Source of the DNA: a virus
Direction: 5' to 3' (one strand)
IMG/VR virus record: IMGVR_UViG_3300021376_000425
Span: 1-21,366 of that record
Length of the DNA: 21,366 nucleotides
Both the position numbers and the translations under genes were made by a program. Shown one piece after another: positions 6,233-13,414 of this stretch (position 1 is its first letter; every line of letters begins with the position of its first letter). The notes beneath the pieces were generated by a model, which was not told the DNA's origin, made no database searches, and saw only the letters and a program-made list of their open reading frames with translations.

Positions 6233-6775
6233 ATGGCAACTAATCAAACATCAGGACAGTTTCAAATAGCATTTCCTAGATCTACAGACCCTGTAAATGT
6301 ACACGGAGATTTAGAACAATTGGCGGGAGATGTCAAAGAATCATTAGAATCAATAGATGTTTCAATTATACAAATAGATGCTAAAAATGTTAGCGGTATA
6401 ACATTACCAGCAGGTACCCCTGTTTATATTTTTAATTTTGCATCTACTGTTCCTGGAATAAAACAATATACAGAAAGTTTATGGTCATCTGGTTCTGTAA
6501 AACCAGTATTGGGTTTGTTAAAAACAACATTAAATAATAATTCTATTGGAAAAGTTGTTGTTGCTGGAGTACTTGCTAATATCAATACTTCATCTTTTAC
6601 TACTGGCGATGTTTTGTATGTTGGTAGACCAGATGGTGGTTTGACAACAACAAGACCAACAGCAGGCTCTGGTGCAGTCGGTATTGTTGGATATGCACAT
6701 GCAACAAATGGAGTTATTATTGTTGAGGCAAAAGGCAATGGAACGTGGGGGGCATTGAAGGCTGGATTAGCCTAA
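6233..6775 (+). CDS. Phage tail/virion surface structural protein (beta-rich)
   Basis: The 180-residue protein has no signal peptide. The core is beta-rich: ITLPAGTPVYIFN, then KPVLGLLKTTLNNNSIGKVV, then GVLANINTSSFTTGDVLYVG, then GGLTTTRPT and VGIVGYAHATNGVIIVEAKG. This order (a 'becomes a value, loses or gains validity with time/set-up' type beta domain) recurs in tail-fibre and baseplate-associated proteins of aquatic phages. I cannot name the exact family. It starts leaderless from an extended -10. It is the first gene of a co-directional run of fibre-like genes, which supports a structural role. Confidence 0.65.
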   Translation: MATNQTSGQFQIAFPRSTDPVNVHGDLEQLAGDVKESLESIDVSIIQIDAKNVSGITLPAGTPVYIFNFASTVPGIKQYTESLWSSGSVKPVLGLLKTTLNNNSIGKVVVAGVLANINTSSFTTGDVLYVGRPDGGLTTTRPTAGSGAVGIVGYAHATNGVIIVEAKGNGTWGALKAGLA

Positions 6776-6777
6776 TA

Positions 6778-6786
6778 TGATATAAT
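6778..6786 (+). promoter_or_regulatory. Extended -10 promoter, leaderless start at 6793
   Basis: TGATATAAT ends exactly 6 nt before the ATG at 6793, so transcription would begin at or next to the A of the start codon. There is no room for a Shine-Dalgarno within the transcript. Confidence 0.6.
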
Positions 6787-6792
6787 CACAGT

Positions 6793-7197
6793 ATGGCAAA
6801 TTTTCGTGGATCCGCTTCTTCTTATGATATTGGTGAAAAGCCACCTACAGTTCTTTGGACAGTAGTTAGAGGAGACACATCTGGTTTTAAAGTTTATGTA
6901 GTAGACGATGCTGGACAACCATTAAATATTCCAGATTGGGCTATTAACATGAAAATTAAAAGACCAACAAATAGTGCTGATGCAGGAGTTATTACAGATA
7001 ATGCAACACTTGTTCTTCATTTAAACCCAGAGCACGATGCTGATGATTTAGATGGAGAGTTTACTGTTTACTTAACTTCAGCACAATCTCAAATTTTACA
7101 AACAGGAGATATCTTTGATATTCAGTTATCAGACCCAACAAGAGTATGGACGGTTGCTCAAGGTAGCCTTAAAATACTCGAAGATGTAACCGATTAA
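6793..7197 (+). CDS. Small structural protein, BppU-N-like beta-sandwich
   Basis: This 134-residue protein is rich in beta strands. Residues 22-60 (WTVVRGDTSGFKVYVVDDAGQPLNIPDW...MKIKRP) follow the pattern of immunoglobulin-like N-terminal domains of baseplate upper proteins: polar 'no-force' strand, DxxGxPLxI turn, MxIK strand. The second half (DLDGEFTVYLTSAQSQIL...DIFDIQLSDP...GSLKILEDVT) continues this pattern. The likely role is an adaptor or baseplate/fibre attachment protein, inferred from similarity of pattern and neighbours. Its stop overlaps the next start (TAATG). Confidence 0.6.
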   Translation: MANFRGSASSYDIGEKPPTVLWTVVRGDTSGFKVYVVDDAGQPLNIPDWAINMKIKRPTNSADAGVITDNATLVLHLNPEHDADDLDGEFTVYLTSAQSQILQTGDIFDIQLSDPTRVWTVAQGSLKILEDVTD

Positions 7198-7418
7198 TGG
7201 CAACAGCAACAATATCAGACCTTAAACATAAAACAAAATATATTAAATCTATAGATCATTCAATAAAATATATAGACACAATAAAGCCTACAGTAAAAAT
7301 TAATTATTCGTTGCCGTTTCGTGTTAGATTTACCAGTATCAATATTGAGGGATACAGTTCTTCTAACCCGCCCCCAATTCCATTGCAGGTCATCGGATTT
7401 AGCAACTGGATTCTTTAA
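7197..7418 (+). CDS. Small hypothetical protein of the tail region
   Basis: The 73-residue protein starts in a TAATG overlap with the previous gene, so it is translationally coupled. The first half is Lys/Ile-rich (KHKTKYIKSIDHSIKYID); the second half ends in NIEGYSSSNPPPIPLQVIGFSNWIL, a compact beta/turn motif with PPP. No known function. The coupling and position suggest a minor virion or assembly component of the fibre module. Confidence 0.55.
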   Translation: MATATISDLKHKTKYIKSIDHSIKYIDTIKPTVKINYSLPFRVRFTSINIEGYSSSNPPPIPLQVIGFSNWIL

Positions 7419-7439
7419 AAAAATAGCATAAAAAGGAGT

Positions 7440-7445
7440 TATAAT
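7440..7445 (+). promoter_or_regulatory. -10 box, leaderless start at 7452
   Basis: TATAAT ends exactly 6 nt before the ATG at 7452, the same spacing as at 6781 and 16803. An AAGGAG at 7433-7438 is 13 nt from the ATG and upstream of or overlapping the -10, so it is probably not used as a Shine-Dalgarno. There is no TGn extension here. Confidence 0.5.
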
Positions 7446-7451
7446 ACCATC

Positions 7452-7898
7452 ATGGCCAAGATATCAATATCTAATTTAAAGACAAAGTTTGAGACTGGGG
7501 ATCGCCCCACTCAGCAAGACTATGAGGACTTGATTGATTCAACCTCAGCCCGTTCAACAGACTTGGCGTCATCGGGCAATAATGAAAACACAATTTCAGG
7601 CATTGAAAATCCAACAGTAATAGATAATTTTGATGCTACAGAATTTCGTATGATTAAGTATCTTGTTTCTATCGCAAAGACAACTGCGGGAGATAACAAG
7701 TTTTATGCAACAGAGTTGACCATCTTGGTAGACGGCACAAATGTGAATGTCTCTGAGTATGGCACAATAGACAATGATGGGAATATTGGCACCGTTAGCG
7801 TCTCCAGGGTTGGAAATACAGTATCCTTAACGGTTACTCCAGATCCTGCGATTAAGCCAGTCACAGTTCGTTTTGCACGAATTGGACTTAAGGCGTAA
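7452..7898 (+). CDS. Short tail-fibre-like structural protein
   Basis: The 148-residue protein begins with ISNLKTKFETGDRPTQQDYEDLIDST, a motif typical of the N-terminus of phage fibre proteins. The C-terminal domain from about residue 60 (FRMIKYLVSIAKTT...ATELTILVDGTNVNVSEYGTI...GTVSVSRVGNTVSLTVTP) is beta-rich. It aligns by eye with the last 80 residues of the next gene product (EFLVKIANG...EVSKVILTLDTSDNVAITEYAMVG...VSADVSGNDVRLRVTT). The shared domain suggests exchange of a C-terminal head or receptor-contact domain between neighbouring fibres. An aaggagat Shine-Dalgarno for the next gene follows its stop. Confidence 0.7.
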   Translation: MAKISISNLKTKFETGDRPTQQDYEDLIDSTSARSTDLASSGNNENTISGIENPTVIDNFDATEFRMIKYLVSIAKTTAGDNKFYATELTILVDGTNVNVSEYGTIDNDGNIGTVSVSRVGNTVSLTVTPDPAIKPVTVRFARIGLKA

Positions 7899-7913
7899 AC
7901 AAGGAGATAATAA

Positions 7914-9452
7914 ATGGCAACAGTCACAAAAGACTTTAAGGTAAAAAATGGTCTGATTGTTGAAGGCACAACAGGTACCATCAACAACCATGACATTCTT
8001 ACTAAGAAGACTGACGATCAAACTTATATCGTCAACCTGATTGGCGGAACAGCCACATCAGCAAATGAAGCAAACAAGGTTGTAAAGCGTGATGGCTCAG
8101 GCAACTTTGCTGCAGGTACAATTACAGCAGACCTCGTTGGTAATGTAACTGGTAATGCTTCAACAGCAACAACACTTGAAACTTCTCGCACAATTACATT
8201 GGGCGGAGATCTTGCAGGTTCCGTTTCATTTAATGGTTCTGCAAACGTAACATTAAACGCAACAGTTGCAAGTTCTTTTGCAACAGACGCAGAAGTTGCA
8301 GCAGCAAAAGCCGAAGCAATCTCAACTGCAGCAGATGACGCAACTACAAAGGCTAATAATGCAAGGTCAGAAGCAATCTCTACAGCAGCATTAGATGCAA
8401 CTACAAAGGCTAATTTTGCCCAATCAGAGGCAATTGGATTTGCAGCATTAGATGCAACAGACAAGGCTAATAATGCCCTTACATCAGCAAATACTTACAC
8501 AGATGGAAAAGTTGCAGACTTGGTTAGTGGTGCACCAGAACTACTTAACACCCTTAATGAGTTGGCAGAAGCAATTGGCGATGATGCTAACTTTGCTACA
8601 ACTCTTACTACATCAGTAGGAACCAAGGTTTCAAAGGCTGGAGATACAATGACTGGACTTCTTGTCCTTTCAGCAGATCCATCAGCAGCCCTTGGTGCAG
8701 CAACAAAACAATATGTTGATGCAGCAGAAGCAGATGCAGTTTCAACTGCCTCAGCAGACGCTACCTCAAAGGCTAACGCAGCACAGTCTGCAGCAGCAGC
8801 AGATGCTACAAGCAAGGCTAACGCTGCACAAGCAGCAGCAATTGCTCATGCAGATGCACTCACAACAGCAGATGTAGAAGAAAATACAAACTTGTATTAC
8901 ACTGCTGCTCGTGCAAAAGAAGAAGCAGCAACGCTTCTTGCAAATGCAATAAAAACAAACATTGTAATTACTAAAGATGGTTCAAACAATCTTACAATTA
9001 CCGCAGAAAACGGTGTTGCAGATTCTGATACTGACGATCTTGTTGAAGGTACTTCAAACCTTTACTTCACAAATGCTCGTGCAGTATCTGCTCTTGAGGC
9101 AGTCACACCAGACTTCCCTGCAGTAGAAATTGCATCTGTAGCAAAGCAGGTAGCAGCAGAAGCATCTGTTGCAACTGCAAGCACAAACACAGCAGTGTCA
9201 TGGGCTAAGGCTTCATATCGCTCTGCTGAATTTTTGGTTAAGATTGCCAATGGAACTCACACAGAAGTTTCAAAGGTTATTTTGACACTTGACACATCAG
9301 ACAATGTTGCTATCACAGAATACGCAATGGTTGGAACAAATGGTTCTCTTGGATCGGTTTCAGCAGATGTTTCTGGCAACGATGTTCGTCTTCGTGTCAC
9401 TACCGCTAACAACAACTCAACAGTTGCTGCTATCGGAACGCTTTTAAAGTAA
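7914..9452 (+). CDS. Tail fibre protein with Ala-rich coiled coil
   Basis: This is a 512-residue protein. N-terminus: TVTKDFKVKNGLIVEG, shared with the next gene. Residues 120-200 and 270-345 are Ala-rich heptad-like segments (ATTKANNARSEAISTAA type) that predict a long trimeric coiled coil. Residues 206-269 form a GAPELLNTLNEL...KAGDTMTGLLVLSADP...AATKQYVD module, a hallmark of phage fibre repeats. Two NLYYT/NLYFT-x-ARA motifs (326-333, 382-389) follow. A beta-rich C-terminal domain occupies about 430-512. The role is host adsorption as a side or long tail fibre. The shared modules with neighbours at 7452 and 9998 indicate domain shuffling. Confidence 0.85.
   Translation: MATVTKDFKVKNGLIVEGTTGTINNHDILTKKTDDQTYIVNLIGGTATSANEANKVVKRDGSGNFAAGTITADLVGNVTGNASTATTLETSRTITLGGDLAGSVSFNGSANVTLNATVASSFATDAEVAAAKAEAISTAADDATTKANNARSEAISTAALDATTKANFAQSEAIGFAALDATDKANNALTSANTYTDGKVADLVSGAPELLNTLNELAEAIGDDANFATTLTTSVGTKVSKAGDTMTGLLVLSADPSAALGAATKQYVDAAEADAVSTASADATSKANAAQSAAAADATSKANAAQAAAIAHADALTTADVEENTNLYYTAARAKEEAATLLANAIKTNIVITKDGSNNLTITAENGVADSDTDDLVEGTSNLYFTNARAVSALEAVTPDFPAVEIASVAKQVAAEASVATASTNTAVSWAKASYRSAEFLVKIANGTHTEVSKVILTLDTSDNVAITEYAMVGTNGSLGSVSADVSGNDVRLRVTTANNNSTVAAIGTLLK
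8529..8720 (+). repeat. GAPELLNTLNEL-DTMTG-AATKxYVD fibre module
   Basis: A related module appears once here and once complete in the fibre gene at 9998 (residues 201-264), with partial copies at residues 60-83 and 496-520 of that gene. The module is alpha-helical at its start and ends with the KAGDTMTG...AATKxYVD unit common in phage fibres. Confidence 0.75.
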
Positions 9453-9482
9453 TAAAATAAATAAAAAGAGGGAGTGGTAATC

Positions 9483-9938
9483 TTGGCAACAGTCAACAAG
9501 GACTTCAAGGTTAAAAATGGACTTATCGTCGCAAGTGGCGGTGAGTTTGGCGGGACGGTAGTTGTAGCAGATCCTACACTATCAACCCATGCTGCTACTA
9601 AAGCATATGTAGATTCAGTAGTAGGCAGTATGACAACTGGGGCTACCGCTCCCTCTACACCAGATAATGGTGATTTATGGTTTGACACATTAACATCAAG
9701 AGTTAATGTTTATTATTCTGGATCATGGATTACTCTTGCAGCAATTGATGATACATTAAATCTTCCACAGCATATTCACGATACTGCTATCGATGGAACT
9801 GGTTTTATAGTGTCTCAGTTTGTAAGCGGAGGTAGTTTTAATGACCCACAGGGTTCTCCAGTAGATGGGGGATCCTACAATACCAACTCGTGGACAGTAG
9901 TCTATGACGGCGGTAGCGCAGTAGATAACTTCAATTAA
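9483..9938 (+). CDS. Short tail-fibre-like protein
   Basis: The start is set at the TTG at 9483, because the protein then begins MATVNKDFKVKNGLIV, matching the N-terminus of the 7914 gene product. An AGGGAG-type Shine-Dalgarno lies about 9 nt upstream. The GTG at 9474 would overlap that site. The 151-residue product continues with VADPTLSTHAATKAYVDSVVG (fibre AATKxYVD motif), then APSTPDNGDLWFDTLTSRVNVYYSGSWI, a short beta domain common in phage fibres ('GDLWxDT...xYxxxxW'). A Gly/Ser/Asp-rich tail follows (GGSFNDPQGSP...VVYDGGSAVDNFN). The role is probably a fibre tip or minor fibre. Confidence 0.7.
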   Translation: MATVNKDFKVKNGLIVASGGEFGGTVVVADPTLSTHAATKAYVDSVVGSMTTGATAPSTPDNGDLWFDTLTSRVNVYYSGSWITLAAIDDTLNLPQHIHDTAIDGTGFIVSQFVSGGSFNDPQGSPVDGGSYNTNSWTVVYDGGSAVDNFN

Positions 9939-9945
9939 AAACTGA

Positions 9946-9954
9946 TGTTATAAT
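9946..9954 (+). promoter_or_regulatory. Extended -10 promoter upstream of the long fibre gene
   Basis: TGTTATAAT is followed by a roughly 37-nt leader carrying an AAGGAGA Shine-Dalgarno 6-7 nt before the ATG at 9998. No -35 is recognised. Unlike the leaderless cases, this gene has a conventional ribosome-binding site. Confidence 0.5.
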
Positions 9955-9997
9955 AAGCACAGAAATAAAATGGTAGAAATACCACAAGGAGAGATAA

Positions 9998-11899
9998 ATG
10001 GCAACAAGAATGCAACAGCGCAGAGGAACCGCAGCACAGTGGTCTGGCGCAAACCCAATTTTGGCAGCAGGTGAAATCGGTTTTGAAACCGACACAAGTA
10101 AATTTAAAATAGGTAACGGATCATCTACATGGTCTGCCCTAAACTATTATGTGGACGCAAATGCGATCCTTGACGGTGCACCAGGTGTACTAGATACTCT
10201 AAACGAACTTGCAGCAGCCTTGGGTGACGATCCAGAATTTATCACTACTGTTGCAACAAATCTCTCAACTCACGCAGCAGATACCTCAGATGTGCACGGT
10301 ATCGCAAATACAGCAAACTTAGCAACACTTAATGATCTATCCGAGGCAATATCTAACGCAGAAGTTGATCAATCAACTCTTGCTGGCGTTGGACTTGATT
10401 GGAATGCAGGTACAGAACAGTTTGATATTGATGATACTGTTGTTACTCTTACAGGTACACAGTCATTAACTAATAAAACATTAAATGCAGCAGATCTTGG
10501 TTCAAGTTCAATAGCAACTACTCAAGATGGTGCTGATTCATCAACAAAAATTGCCACGACTGCATTCGTACAACAAAGAGTTTCTGCAGTTGTTGCAGGA
10601 GCACCAGAATTATTAAATACATTAAACGAACTTTCTATTGCAATTGCCAACGATCAAAATTTTTCAGCAACTATAACTGAATTAGTTGGACAAAAACTTG
10701 TTAAGGCTGGCGACACAATGACAGGATTTTTAACCTTGTCAGGTGCTCCAGTAAGTGACTTACACGCTGCCACAAAGTTGTATGTAGATACTAAGTCTAG
10801 TACAGAAGCAACTGGTGCCGTCAGCGCTCACACAATATCATCTACTAACGTACATGGTATCGCTGATGTGGGAGAACTTGCAACAAAGTCTTATGCAGAC
10901 AACGCTGCTACTACAGCAGCAACTGGTGCCATAAGCGATCACACAGTATTATCTACTAACGTACATGGTATCGCTAATGTGGAAGAACTTGCAACAAAGG
11001 CTTATGCAGATAGTTCATCGACTGCAGCAGCAACATCAGCAACAGAAACCCATAGATTAGATACAACAAACGTACATGGAATTGTTGATACAGCAAACGT
11101 TGTTCTTACAGACGATGCTCGTTTGTCAGATACAAGAACACCAACCGATAATACAGTGTCAACAGACAAGATTGTTAATTCTTCAGTAACTGCAGTAAAA
11201 CTTGCTGGAGATTCTGTGACAACTGCAAAGATTGAAGATGGTGCAGTGACCTCTGCTAAGATTGCAGATGGAGCAATTGTAAATGCTGATATTAATGATT
11301 CAGCAGCAATTGCATGGACTAAACTTGCTTCTTCTTCAACTATTTCTGAAACAGAACTTGGATATCTTGATGGGGTATCATCTAACATTCAGACTCAGTT
11401 TACTGGAGTAACTGCTGCAATTGCAACAGCAAAGGCTGAGGCTATCGCAGATGCGACATCACAAGTAAATGCAATTCTTGCAAGTGCTCCAGCAGCACTC
11501 GACACACTTGATGAACTTGCTGCAGCCCTTGGAGATGATGCAAACTTTGCATCTTCTGTAACAACAAGCCTTGAACTAAAGGTTGATTCAATAACCCCAA
11601 TTGTTCAAAAGACAGCATCATACACAATGTCATCACTAACTGAAAGAGATGATTTAATTGAAATGAACTCTTCCTCAGCACTTACGCTGACAATTCCAAC
11701 AAATGCATCAGTTGCCTTCCCAGTTGGAACATCTTTTGATGTTCTTCAAACTGGCTCAGGACAAGTAACAATTGCTGGAGCATCAGGAGTTACTGTTAAC
11801 GCAACACCAGGTCTAAAGTTAAGAACTCAATATTCTTCTGCAACTTGTTTCAAGAGAGCAGAAAATCTATGGGTTGTTTACGGCGACTTGACAGCGTAG
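9998..11899 (+). CDS. Long tail fibre protein
   Basis: The 633-residue protein opens with TRMQQRRGTAAQWSGANPILAAGEIGFETDTSKFKIGNGSSTWSAL (residues 3-48), the small beta domain found at the N-terminus of many phage fibres and tropism proteins (Mtd-N-like). Then come GAP-x2-LDTLNEL modules (60-83, 201-264 with DTMTG and AATKLYVD, 496-520). A duplicated NVHGIA..ELATKxYAD unit lies at 271-338. Residues 396-442 form an SVT-AKI-DGA repeat of beta-helix type, and a beta-rich C-terminus starts around 540 (SSALTLTIPTNASVAF...GSGQVTIAG). The role is trimeric host-recognition fibre. There is no dispensable enzyme domain. It is preceded by an extended -10 promoter and a Shine-Dalgarno. Confidence 0.85.
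   Translation: MATRMQQRRGTAAQWSGANPILAAGEIGFETDTSKFKIGNGSSTWSALNYYVDANAILDGAPGVLDTLNELAAALGDDPEFITTVATNLSTHAADTSDVHGIANTANLATLNDLSEAISNAEVDQSTLAGVGLDWNAGTEQFDIDDTVVTLTGTQSLTNKTLNAADLGSSSIATTQDGADSSTKIATTAFVQQRVSAVVAGAPELLNTLNELSIAIANDQNFSATITELVGQKLVKAGDTMTGFLTLSGAPVSDLHAATKLYVDTKSSTEATGAVSAHTISSTNVHGIADVGELATKSYADNAATTAATGAISDHTVLSTNVHGIANVEELATKAYADSSSTAAATSATETHRLDTTNVHGIVDTANVVLTDDARLSDTRTPTDNTVSTDKIVNSSVTAVKLAGDSVTTAKIEDGAVTSAKIADGAIVNADINDSAAIAWTKLASSSTISETELGYLDGVSSNIQTQFTGVTAAIATAKAEAIADATSQVNAILASAPAALDTLDELAAALGDDANFASSVTTSLELKVDSITPIVQKTASYTMSSLTERDDLIEMNSSSALTLTIPTNASVAFPVGTSFDVLQTGSGQVTIAGASGVTVNATPGLKLRTQYSSATCFKRAENLWVVYGDLTA
10808..11011 (+). repeat. Tandem duplicated 111-bp unit in the long fibre
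   Basis: Two copies, 37 residues apart, encode ATGA-V/I-S...NVHGIA-V-ELATKxYAD. Their DNA is nearly identical over long stretches. A degenerate third copy begins near 11030 (TNVHGIVDTANVV). This is a sign of duplication-driven fibre lengthening. Confidence 0.85.
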
Positions 11900-11928
11900 T
11901 AAAAATTTAATAGAAACTAGGAGATAGA

Positions 11929-12873
11929 ATGGCAAAGAAACGAGTAGGTAGAAAGTCTCAGGCATCAAATGACTTTTTGGAGCCATTAACGCCGACGATT
12001 ACTAGCGCTACAAACGTAGGATCAGGTCGTGCATTTAATGATGGAGCAGTAACTGTTGCATTTTCTTTACCTGCGTTATCTCCAAATGCAACATCTTTTA
12101 CAGTAACAGCAAGCACTGGTCAGACAGCATCTGGAGCATCATCTCCAATTACTGTAACTGGAATTGCTTCAGCAGCAACGCCCACATTTACAGTAACAGC
12201 AACTAACGCAGCAGGAACCTCTGCTGCTTCTGCTGCATCTTCTGCAGTGACAGTATCAACTGTTCCTGGTGTTCCAACAAGCGTTTCTGCATCTGCATTA
12301 TCAGCAAACACAAATAGAATATCCTGGACACCAGGCGCTAATGGTGGTTCCGCACTAAGTTCATATACAATTACTGGTTCTGATGGATCTAATTACACAG
12401 GTATTTCTGGTTCTGCTTCAAGTTATGATGCCGATGACCCAGGACAAAATCCAGGATCACAGACATATACAATTGTTGCTATAAATGCTAATGGTTCTTC
12501 TACTAGCGCTACAACTAACAACGTTAATACCACTCCGCCATTTTTCCCATTCTTTCCACCGTTCTTTCCATTCTTTCCGTTTTTCCCATTCTTCCCCCCA
12601 TTTTTCCCATTCTTCCCATTCTTCCCATTCTTTCCACCATTCTTCCCGTTCTTCCCATTCTTCCCGTTCTTCCCACCATTCTTCCCATTCTTCCCATTCT
12701 TCCCGTTCTTCCCACCATTCTTCCCATTCTTCCCATTCTTCCCGTTCTTCCCACCTTCTTTCGGTCCGTCCTTCCCATTCTTCCCACCTAGTTTCCCACC
12801 AGCAGGAGGATGCTACTGTGGATATTGCTGGAGATGTGGTACATGTTGTCCAGGAAGATCATGTCACTGTTAA
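11929..12873 (+). CDS. Fibronectin-III protein with Phe-Pro repeats and 8-Cys tip
   Basis: The 314-residue protein is preceded by an AGGAG Shine-Dalgarno. A basic N-terminus (AKKRVGRKS) is followed by two fibronectin type III-like domains: about 21-110 (PTITSATNVGSGRAFNDGAV...FTVTATNAAGTSAAS) and about 114-200 (GVPTSVSASALSANTNRISW...YTIVAINANGSSTS). Residues 203-274 are five 13-residue PPFFPFFPFFPFF repeats plus one short unit. A PPSFGPSFPFFPPSF bridge leads to an 8-Cys tip at 295-314 (CYCGYCWRCGTCC...CHC). FN3 domains are frequent on phage virion surfaces. The tip is shared with the gene ending at 1217. It is inferred to be a fibre or decoration protein with an unusual aromatic stalk. Family not recognised. 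Confidence 0.7.
   Translation: MAKKRVGRKSQASNDFLEPLTPTITSATNVGSGRAFNDGAVTVAFSLPALSPNATSFTVTASTGQTASGASSPITVTGIASAATPTFTVTATNAAGTSAASAASSAVTVSTVPGVPTSVSASALSANTNRISWTPGANGGSALSSYTITGSDGSNYTGISGSASSYDADDPGQNPGSQTYTIVAINANGSSTSATTNNVNTTPPFFPFFPPFFPFFPFFPFFPPFFPFFPFFPFFPPFFPFFPFFPFFPPFFPFFPFFPFFPPFFPFFPFFPFFPPSFGPSFPFFPPSFPPAGGCYCGYCWRCGTCCPGRSCHC
12535..12750 (+). repeat. 39-bp tandem repeat, five units (PPFFPFFPFFPFF)
   Basis: A 21-bp partial unit (12535-12555) is followed by five 39-bp units. The last two are identical at the DNA level; the earlier ones vary mainly at third codon positions (cca/ccg/ccc, ttc/ttt). The protein alternates Pro and Phe-Phe with a fixed 13-residue period. It has no charged residue in 72 positions. 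Confidence 0.93.
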
Positions 12874-12879
12874 AATTAG

Positions 12880-12905
12880 TGAGGGTGTATGAAAATATGC
12901 CCTCA
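12880..12905 (+). terminator. Hairpin after the FN3/Phe-Pro gene, possible terminator
   Basis: An 11-bp stem (TGAGGGTGTAT against ATATGCCCTCA, with two G-T wobbles) encloses a GAAA loop, 6 nt after the stop. Only a short TT follows the stem, so it is an imperfect intrinsic terminator. It separates the structural run from the accessory cluster, which restarts at the promoter at 12918. Confidence 0.55.
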
Positions 12906-12917
12906 TTAAACAACATA

Positions 12918-12926
12918 TGCTATAAT
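12918..12926 (+). promoter_or_regulatory. Extended -10 promoter for the accessory cluster
   Basis: TGCTATAAT is followed by a 26-nt leader with an AAAGGAG Shine-Dalgarno 7 nt before the ATG at 12953. It directly follows the hairpin at 12880-12905 and probably drives the oxygenase cluster. Confidence 0.55.
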
Positions 12927-12952
12927 AATAAAAGTACTAAAGGAGATTATTT

Positions 12953-13390
12953 ATGTATGCAGTAGTAGTTGGAGGTAATGGAATATATGATGTTATTTCA
13001 TTATTCAATCACATAAGAGAAGACGTCGTAAATAATTTAGATACGGCATACGCAACTGGTTTGCCTATTACATCAATAGATGCAAGTGCACACAAGCAAT
13101 CAGCATTATATGGAGCAACCTTTGATGGTTCTGCATTTTCTGGTGGAGTCAGTGGTCCAAACTTACTAAAGGCAACACAAGAAGAATTAGATTCTTTTAA
13201 TTTATATGCATTTTTATCTGATAGTGTTGTTGTTGCAAGAATTGCGGTGCCTGTAGATAGTCCAAAAGCAGAAATGTTCAGTGCAGCAAATGCTACAGGA
13301 ATGTCTTTAATTAAAGTTCCTGAAGATCAGGCTGTTTATGTAGGACAATCATACAACTGGGATGGTACTTCTTTTAGTTCAGTAGAATAA
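12953..13390 (+). CDS. Hypothetical protein, possible tail-fibre-assembly or minor structural protein
   Basis: The 145-residue protein starts MYAVVVGGNGIYDVI. The middle is mixed alpha/beta (SAHKQSALYGATFDG...ATQEELDSFNLYAFLSDSVVVARIAV). It ends KVPEDQAVYVGQSYNWDGTSFSSVE, with a YxWDGxxF motif often found at the C-terminus of small tail-fibre-assembly or capping proteins. No catalytic motif is visible. It is the first gene behind the promoter at 12918 and precedes the oxygenase cluster. The assembly role is inferred from the C-terminal motif only. Confidence 0.5.
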   Translation: MYAVVVGGNGIYDVISLFNHIREDVVNNLDTAYATGLPITSIDASAHKQSALYGATFDGSAFSGGVSGPNLLKATQEELDSFNLYAFLSDSVVVARIAVPVDSPKAEMFSAANATGMSLIKVPEDQAVYVGQSYNWDGTSFSSVE

Positions 13391-13414
13391 TTTTAACTTT
13401 GAAAGGTTAGTCAT

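Noticed and set aside
8024-9688. Minus-strand frames 8024-8464, 8495-8815, 9062-9250, 9257-9688 and plus frame 8662-8877
   Set aside because: They are shadows of the Ala-rich fibre coding sequence and lack ribosome-binding sites and recognisable domains.
11002-11681. Minus-strand frames over the long fibre gene
   Set aside because: Shadows within a clearly coding fibre gene; compositionally biased by its Ala/Thr repeats.
12485-12892. Open frames overlapping the Phe-Pro repeat (plus-strand His/Ser-rich, minus-strand GRMGR-rich)
   Set aside because: Both are shadows of the 39-bp repeat; low-complexity without independent start signals, while the FN3 frame runs continuously into the Cys tip.
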